A DNA stretch of 64,000 bases, from NCBI RefSeq assembly GCF_949628265.1, contig NC_088789.1, positions 22,995,883 to 23,059,882 on the forward strand, given 5' to 3'. This DNA comes from Cloeon dipterum. Lineage: Eukaryota; Arthropoda; Insecta; Ephemeroptera; Baetidae. Below are positions 57,101 to 64,000 of this stretch, piece by piece. The position numbers were made by a program, and so were the translations under genes. How positions within the stretch are numbered: the first letter of the stretch is position 1; every line of letters starts with the position of its first letter. The notes under the pieces are model-generated. The model was not told the DNA's origin and searched no databases. It saw only the letters and a program-made list of their open reading frames with translations.

Positions 57101-60100
57101 GCACTGGCTGAACACCTTGCTGATGGCACTTTTCTTTGTGTTCTGCTGGCGAGCTTGCTGCGACACCCATGCCTGGTACTCTGGCAGCATCTGGACATAG
57201 CCCGATTTATTTGGGTTGATAGTTGTAAAGGGTATTGTTTAAAATTAGGTAATAAGCAAAAATATGATGAAATAATTGTATCTGCTTCTCAAAGAAAAAT
57301 CCATCAATACTGGTTAAAACCACTGTTTCAAGCGAGTATTATTATATGTAGACGTTTCCTAGCTTAAAATTTTTATTTTTACAAGAACAAAATTAATCAT
57401 TTATTTTGGAAAGGAAAAAATCTATAAATATTTTATTTTGAGTTTCAGATAAATAGTATAAACAAAAATGTAAAAAGCATTTTGAAGGTAAAATATTAAT
57501 TTTTAATTTTTCAGTAAATAATTTGAAAAATGACGGGCAAAAATATATTTTGTGACTATTTAATAACAGAAAAATGTAGTGTCCTTTATTATTGATTTGG
57601 AATGCACTGAATTGTAGCTATCTTAAAACTTCCTCTAGCTGAAGTCAAGATCAGAGATAAATTAATGGAAAAAATCAACTTTCTCAGACGCTGATTTTAA
57701 ATTTTGGGCAGCACTAATTGCTACCCTGGCTCATAAATTAATTTCTATTGCTGAAAATTCAACTATGAAAATTTATGTTCAATGCTTGATCGTTACATTG
57801 TGAATTCTGCTAGATTAAAAAAACATTAATTCATTCTAGAAGAACAGTAAGACTTTTTTTACTGATAAATAATATTTTTGAGTTTTTTCTTGTATATTTG
57901 ATAAAACGGAATCAGCTACTTAAGAGCAAGATCCCCTTCCATATATTTCATAACAACAAAATGCCTGAAATGATTTCATCAACTTTTTAGTAATCCATCT
58001 ATGGCGTTACACAATTGTCTTAATCCTATATATCACCATTCTGTCAGCTTGTTTGCCATTTCTAATCAGCAAACATTTGTTTGCTGATGTACTATGATGA
58101 ACATTGACCTTTCGTTGAAAATATACCGTAGTAAATCAAAAAGTAAAAAAAATGATATTTCTATAACCTACATAATATATTCTTCAGTGGATGTTATGCA
58201 AACTGGCTTCAAAAGTATGAATAATATTTGTTTTTATAGCTACAAATTAAATGCGAATGAGAACAAGCACGCAGAAAATTTTGGAGCCCTGCCAGATTAC
58301 TATAAACTACGCGTCATATCTAGAGTAGTTCATACCTCGATTTTCCTAGCTGCCTTCCGTTTTCTAGTGATGTCTGTTGCTTTTTGCACCAGACCGGCGA
58401 GCGACTCAACAAAATAGAGCGCCGCTCTGAGTTGCGAGTCAGTGAGCACCCACAGAAGGTCCTCCAGAATCAAAACAAGACGAGATCCCAAGACAAAACA
58501 GTCTGAAATCCAAGAATTAAAATTTGTCTCTTGAGCAAGATTTGCGAAAATTACCTGACAGTCGTTTTTTAATCGTAATTCGACATCTAGCCTGATTAGT
58601 AAGGAGACGAAGAGGAGTGAGAGACGGATTTTCCGTTGACTTGGCCTCTATTCTAACCGTTTGCCACTCCACCTCTTTGAAAAGTAAAATTTCGCCGCGA
58701 ACCGAGTCTTTTACTCTGGTCATTCTCAGGTCATTCCGCTTCCAGGTCGGAGTTTTTGATTCTGCAACTATCCTGGAAACCTGAAACAGCAATTCCCTGA
58801 ATAAGTACGCAATTTCTAACGCTTTAGAATCAGGGTTGCTGGTTTATATATAATTTTATTACCAACTTTTTACACATTTTCAGTTGGTTTTATGAATTTT
58901 TCGGGGGAAAAAATTAGTAAACCCCCAAAATGATTTTTCCCGCAAGGTTAGCCAATTTTGTAATGAGCAAAAATTCACCACTGGATTTTTTGCACAAAAA
59001 ACATCCAGAAAGCCCATCAATTTTGGGTTTTCTCGCATTTTTCCGGATTTGACTACAGCAATATTATCATATTATCATATTTTGCGCCAATCAAGACAGA
59101 AAGTGAGAAAATTCCCGTAATTAAATTTTAAAATATATATTTTTGTGAAAACAGTGGCATTGAAAACATTTGGATGATCTTTTATGATTTACAAACCCTA
59201 ATGGATATTTTGGAATTGAAAGAAAAACGCAAAAATAAGTTTTTTGTTTGCAATGCAGGGGTTTTATCGGAAACAGGCGGAAATTTCGATCCTTTTATTC
59301 CTCCTGGTTTAGAGTGCAAAAATGTGAATTGTTTTAGCATTGAAAGGAAAAAATTAAAGGAAAAAAGGTATTTGCCAGTGCTTTTGCATTAAAACAAAAC
59401 GATAATTCTGAATCCTATCTGCATATATATGCTTTAGCAGTAAATCAGAAAATATTGCAGTTTATGTGACACATATTTTTAAAACTCAACAGAAATGATT
59501 TCTTCCAACTTTTAGTTAGAGTTAACGCATTCAAATAAAAACAGAAAAAAATGCAATAAAAATAGTGTCACCTGAACAGAGGCCACAAACGCCGGGCTCT
59601 TGAATGTGACCAGCACAGCGTTCACGGTGACGGTCATGCCGTCTATCACTTTGTGGATGAAACTGTAGCGGCCACTGGACATCGACGACAGCCCCTGATT
59701 CGCAGACATGGAACGCAGATCCGGACATGTCTCTACAACTACTTGCACCTCGTCCAGTCGCTGTGGAAAGGAGCAAAAAATAAATAATTGTGTCCAGGGT
59801 TCAAGGACGGTTGAGGCGTCACCAAGACTATGGGCACGGTTTTGATGTTCGTCCATTGGATGCGGAAGCAGACGCGGTTGCACCAGGCACTCGTGAGCCG
59901 CAGCCAACTGGGCAGTTCCAGCAGGTCGGTGAGGACGTTCTCGTCCAACTCTAGGTTGCTCAGCTCGCCCTCGCCCTTCAGGGTGCTCAGGTTGATGCGG
60001 TCCGGAGACAGATTCTTTGTGAACCTGGAAAATCAATCGATCATGAGTGTGAGTCACAAATGCATTCGAATGGAGACAACCTTGAGAGATGTTTAAAGAT

Positions 60101-60124
60101 CTGGTTCTTAATTAAAGTGACCAT
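51187..60124 (-). CDS. BLTP3: Bridge-like lipid transfer protein, UHRF1BP1/SHIP164 (BLTP3) family
   Basis: Fifteen coding exons: 60124-60081, 60024-59823, 59760-59572, 58780-58555, 58502-58336, 57190-56765, 56672-56495, 56062-55970, 55917-55724, 55528-55273, 54857-54451, 54234-53650, 53504-53370, 52504-52232 and 51666-51187 (3855 nt, 1284 aa; vertebrate members about 1440-1460). The start is MVTLIKNQIFKHLSR|FTKNLSPDRINL, the VPS13-type chorein N-terminus. Family members form hydrophobic-groove rods that move lipids between membranes, mainly on early endosomes. Seen: LELDENVLTDLLELPSWLRL; RGEILLFKEVEWQTVRIEA; LEDLLWVLTDSQLRAALYF; EEMSLIHAEFTYFYYPDD; SVQLNHYQFLFISRLLDDI; an acidic Ser-rich linker; and a C-terminal coiled coil (ELTRENEELRRRLLAAERLF). 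The largest intron is 57191-58335. No membrane segment. The last exon is GC-rich and duplicated at 45070-45549. Confidence 0.92.
52505..53369 (-). other. BLTP3 intron of 865 bp, nothing else seen
   Basis: Intron between coding exons 13 and 14. No gene, RNA or repeat was recognised in it. The introns 57191-58335 and 58781-59571 likewise show only AT-rich non-coding sequence. Confidence 0.6.
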
Positions 60125-60460
60125 GTTGCGGCTATGTGCTCCTTTAGGCCCCGATTGCACTCTTGACGAATTTACATGCTCTACGTTGGCAACGCGACAG
60201 CCCCGAATGCGACCCAACAACAAATATCACAGCGCATTTTCCAACCGCGAACGTGGACCGAGAGGAAAATGATTTAGTTTATTACTACTGACAAAATATA
60301 GAATGCCACTCCAGCTGATCGGCTCTGGAGGTCAATATCTGACAAGGAAAACAGCGCGGAATACAAAATCCACTGCGCCCATGCAGGGGTGTGAGGAACG
60401 GAGTTAAGTTCACCTGTGGCGTTTGATGTTTGATCCCACTCATCAGCTACTAAAATTGAA
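60125..60460 (-). promoter_or_regulatory. Upstream region and probable promoter of BLTP3
   Basis: A comparatively CpG-containing stretch directly upstream of the BLTP3 start codon (CAACGCGACAG, AACCGCGAACGTGG). No TATA box or clear initiator could be assigned. Confidence 0.45.
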
Positions 60461-63400
60461 AATATTTTGAATTAAATCTAATTTTATTATTAAAGTGATT
60501 TAATTTTCAAATTATTGCTTTTCAAAAGCCTATCAACATAATTTAAAAATATTATTTAGCGTTTCACGTATTTTTAACGAATTTTTATCATTGTCATAAC
60601 AATTAAAACGCAATCTGAAATAAACAATATTGTTGACACCCTGCTGGAATTATGGAAAAATTGGCTGGAGGTGTTGCCCTAGAATACACCTATGTCGCAT
60701 TCTAAAACATTGGTTCAAAATTCCTGAAATTGCCTATTTTAAAGGGGCTCAACGTTAACGATTTTGATATTTAGGACAATTTTAACCATTTTGATCAGAT
60801 CGAGTCCAAACTATTCTACTTTTGACAATTAAACACTTGACCATGGTAACAAACTTCGTAGGTCAACGTCATAAAAATTAAAAAAATCCTGCGTATCCAG
60901 TACACATAACATGTATGTGGAAAGTTAAAAATAGGCAAAAATGTGGCGTACATGCATGGTAGTAAAAAAAAATTACCAAATTGGTGATACATTATGGTTT
61001 TTCTTTTTTATTAAAAAATCAATGTCAGGTTAAAAATTCCTGATGTCAAAATTTTATAAAATTGAAATTTTTGTGAAAATTTTGAGGGGTTCATTGTGAT
61101 AGCTAACAATAATGTGTGACGAGATCATCGATTTTCTTTTTAAATTATTCTACCACATTTTAGAGGAGACGTAATAATTATTTTTACTTTTCTTAATTAT
61201 GAAAAGGATGAAAAATATTACCTACGCCAAGTAAAGCAAATTTATAATGAAATCTAGATAAAATTAACGCAATTTAATTTTAATTTTAGAAATTAAATTG
61301 TAAATATTAAAGCAAAAAATGTTAACTCAATTAGAAATTTGTAAAGCTGTCTGTGTTAATGAAGAAAACTACCAATATCTGTCTTTAAACTACGTCTTGG
61401 CTGATTTAAATAATTTTAAAATATTCAAATTTATTTAAAAGGTTAGTATTTATTTTATGTGTGGTCATTTTATTTATTTCCATCTATTTATACGAGCCCG
61501 CATTATATTATATCGATGGAGAGACGAAAAGCAGTCATCCTTGCATTTTATTGGGTGAGTTGTTGGAATTACACAGGATGCGCGCATCAAAGAAAAAGGG
61601 TTAGAGGCGAAATGTGAATGGCTTCAGGTTAACCTTGCTCTTCTCGGCCCCAAGAATAATTCCATTTTCCGCATGCGCAATCTCAAACACTCTTTCAAGG
61701 ATATTCTCAGCTTTTTTTGGTGGAGAATTTGCATGACGAATTAATAAGCAATTATCGAGTGAGTGTCAAAACCTGAGAAAAAATGCGTTTCTTTACCTGG
61801 TTAAAATTCCTTTCAAGAAGATAAACTTGCGGTTTGACTAAATAATATTTGAATTTCCTGATTTATTTCTCACAGCTCTTCTGGGTGTAGCTGAAAAATA
61901 ATTTAAACAGGGGAATCAAATTTTGATTTTTCTCAGCATATTTTTTAAAATTCTTTTTCTTGTCCATTTATCTAAATAATAATTTTTAAATTGAAATTGT
62001 TAGTTTATTGAATGAAAATTTATTTCAAAAATTAAATTGTTAACAAATAAATTGCAATTAATGCCTTTTAATTCCCTCAAAGCGGAAAAACGTCAGTTTT
62101 ACTTCAATAATTATAGTTTCAGCTTATTTCCGAAGCCGTATTTCATGAACAGTGAGATAAATCTTAGAATAATATATTTAAAATTTACACGTAAATTAAT
62201 TGGTACTTCGCAAATTACCATTAGGTTTAAAAAAGCATAAAAACAGTCCTATTACAATCCTGTCCATTATTTTTTTAAAAAAAAGAAAACAAAAAAACGG
62301 GAATTTTAAAAGACAGTTTTTGCGATCCTAACTGTGCTAGATAGATAAAATGTTAGAAGTCGACCGAGATGATCAGTTTTTCGCATTAAATCATTGGAGA
62401 CAGGGAGAGCAGGTACGTGCGCGATCGCAGCGTCGGTTCTTAAATGATACTTCTTGATTGTTGCTGTGAGCACATCACATAATATCCAGCGCGGCGGCAG
62501 CTCGGCGGTGCGGCGCGCGGCACGCGGTGAGAAATGATGCCAAGGAAGATGCATTAACTTACTTCTACGTACACATTCTTATCTGCTGCTGTGGCCGAGA
62601 GACCAGCCAGCCACCACAGCCGCCGCTCGACCTAACCTTTAAGGCCTCGCAAATTACGCGCTGGCCAAAATATGAGATATCTTGTGTAATTTTGTCGCGA
62701 AAAAAAATAACAACTCCCATTAATAACCTACGCGTCCAATACCTTGAATTCCATCTAAAACTAGAGATTTCGCACTTCGCCATTGACATTTTTGCTCAAC
62801 ATTATTGCTTGGTTCATTGTAATTTAAATTGCTGAGTGCGTGACTTTGAGACAGTGTAAGGTGCTTTTAAAATTATATACGAAGTAATGAAACACACACT
62901 TGACAGTGAGTGAAAAATGGATTTGCTCTTGTGATTTTTATTTTTTTGATAATTTATGTACAAGAAAAATTGCGTGGAAAATCGTTGAATAAAAAATATC
63001 TATGATTTTACTTCTATTTGTAGGATTAAGGGTTGATATTGATACTTTTTGACGGCTATATTTCTCAATTAAAGAAAAAAGGGATAGGAATTTTAGTGTT
63101 ACTATCGGTTTATAGTCAATTTTACCACAAAGTAGATATTTTAACCTCCAAAAATCCAAAAATCTTTGGAATGAGCTTAAATTTTCCAAGGCTATACCGT
63201 TTAAATATCTGAAATTGGCTTGCTATAATAATCAAGCACTGCCCTCCTCTAAAAACCAATGATTTATTTCTCCAGTTAAATCCAAAGTCTTGCAAGAGCG
63301 CGTTTCATGCTCATTTCTCTCATTCAAATTACTAAAAAATACCGTCAATCTTGTTTGTTTTGGTATGACACAAGAGAATGGTCGCGTGTGCCTTGTGTGT

Positions 63401-64000
63401 GTGTGTTTGTCCAGACAAATCCGATCATCGACGCGAGAATATAGTGATGCAAGCGCCGTTAGATATAAATCTCGGGCTGGCGGCTGGCTCTTTTGCGTGT
63501 ATTTGAAGCAAAGTAGGGATGCTCTCTGTGAACTTTCTCTGCGCGCTGCTATAAGCCTTTTGCGTCACGTCCGTGAGCAAAATGCAGTGCGCGCTCGCAG
63601 CAAGCAAGCAAGCAAGAAACGAATTGTTTGTACAGGTTGATCACGAATGAGAGAGAAGAAGCGCTCGTTTTCTGATCATCAGCCAACAAAGTCTTGAGTA
63701 ATTATGTAATGCACACAAGGGCCGCGCGCGTTCCAACGCTTTGGACGATGAAAAGCAAACGTGAGCCAGTCCGCAATTGTTATTTGCTCTCCCACACGCG
63801 AATTAGCGGCGATCAATGCGGATTTTCCATAAAGGTTACAGAAAGGAATATTGTCGGCATCTGCAAATATCATTTCCTTATTGTGCAGGATAACTTTATT
63901 ACATCCCAAACTCGCCAGCTGCCGCTTGAACTGTTCATCGATCGTTTATATCTCTTGTTAAGAAACATTTTTGGTTTTGAATGTGTTCTTACGTAAGCTC
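60461..64000. other. Intergenic right end of the window, no gene supported
   Basis: AT-rich DNA with only short unsupported reading frames. A CpG-rich patch at about 62495-62530 (GGCGGCAGCTCGGCGGTGCG then GTGAG, a possible donor) and another GC-richer stretch at 63420-63640 could be promoters or 5' exons of a gene lying outside the window. A CAAG/GCAA tetranucleotide run occurs at about 63598-63617. Confidence 0.5.

Noticed and set aside
63290-63996. Frames of 100-116 aa at the right edge as coding exons
   Set aside because: Sequence is low in protein-like character, has no flanking splice sites that give a family match, and could be upstream DNA of a gene outside the window.

Overview
The window is animal nuclear DNA, AT-rich, with short GT-AG introns and multi-exon genes whose products match insect/arthropod orthologues. 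I read it as an arthropod, most likely an insect; the species cannot be fixed from the sequence. There are no prokaryotic operons, CRISPR arrays or viral genes. All exon models below were built by hand from splice sites; reading frame is continuous across every junction given.

1-14.3 kb: a tandem (about 10 kb offset) duplication of a complete CDK9 gene, both copies on the minus strand and both with an intact kinase. The two copies act as natural empty/filled-site controls for several mobile elements: a 1.33 kb hAT-like element, a SINE-like retroposon, and a 150 bp MITE that targets AATT. Foldback repeats fill the DNA between the copies.

14.9-28.2 kb: a compact housekeeping block: PRPF19 (+, spliceosome NTC ubiquitin ligase), MNAT1/MAT1 (-, CDK7-cyclin H assembly factor), MED7 (+, Mediator; head-to-head with MNAT1), API5 (-) and the ribosomal protein gene RpL10A (-). 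Together with CDK9, four of the genes act in RNA polymerase II CTD phosphorylation, Mediator function or co-transcriptional splicing.

30.3-49.2 kb: six minus-strand copies of an unnamed three-coding-exon gene (about 251-262 aa, weakly leucine-rich-repeat-like). Each has a non-coding 5' exon and a shared promoter pattern: an E-box CACGTG, then upstream an NRF1-like GCGC(A)GGCGC palindrome and a GGGT...ACCC dyad. The array grew by nested segmental duplications (about 5.6 kb and 6.2 kb units). In the 5'-UTR introns of copies 1 and 3, in the sense orientation, lies a motif with the complete core of a type I hammerhead ribozyme. A third relative at 46.3 kb shows a covarying base pair in stem III. 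This is the most interesting signal in the window.

45.1-60.1 kb: a bridge-like lipid transfer gene of the UHRF1BP1/SHIP164 (BLTP3) type, fifteen coding exons on the minus strand. Its terminal coding exon has been duplicated, open and with its splice acceptor, at 45.1 kb as part of the array expansion. 60.5-64 kb contains no gene I can support.
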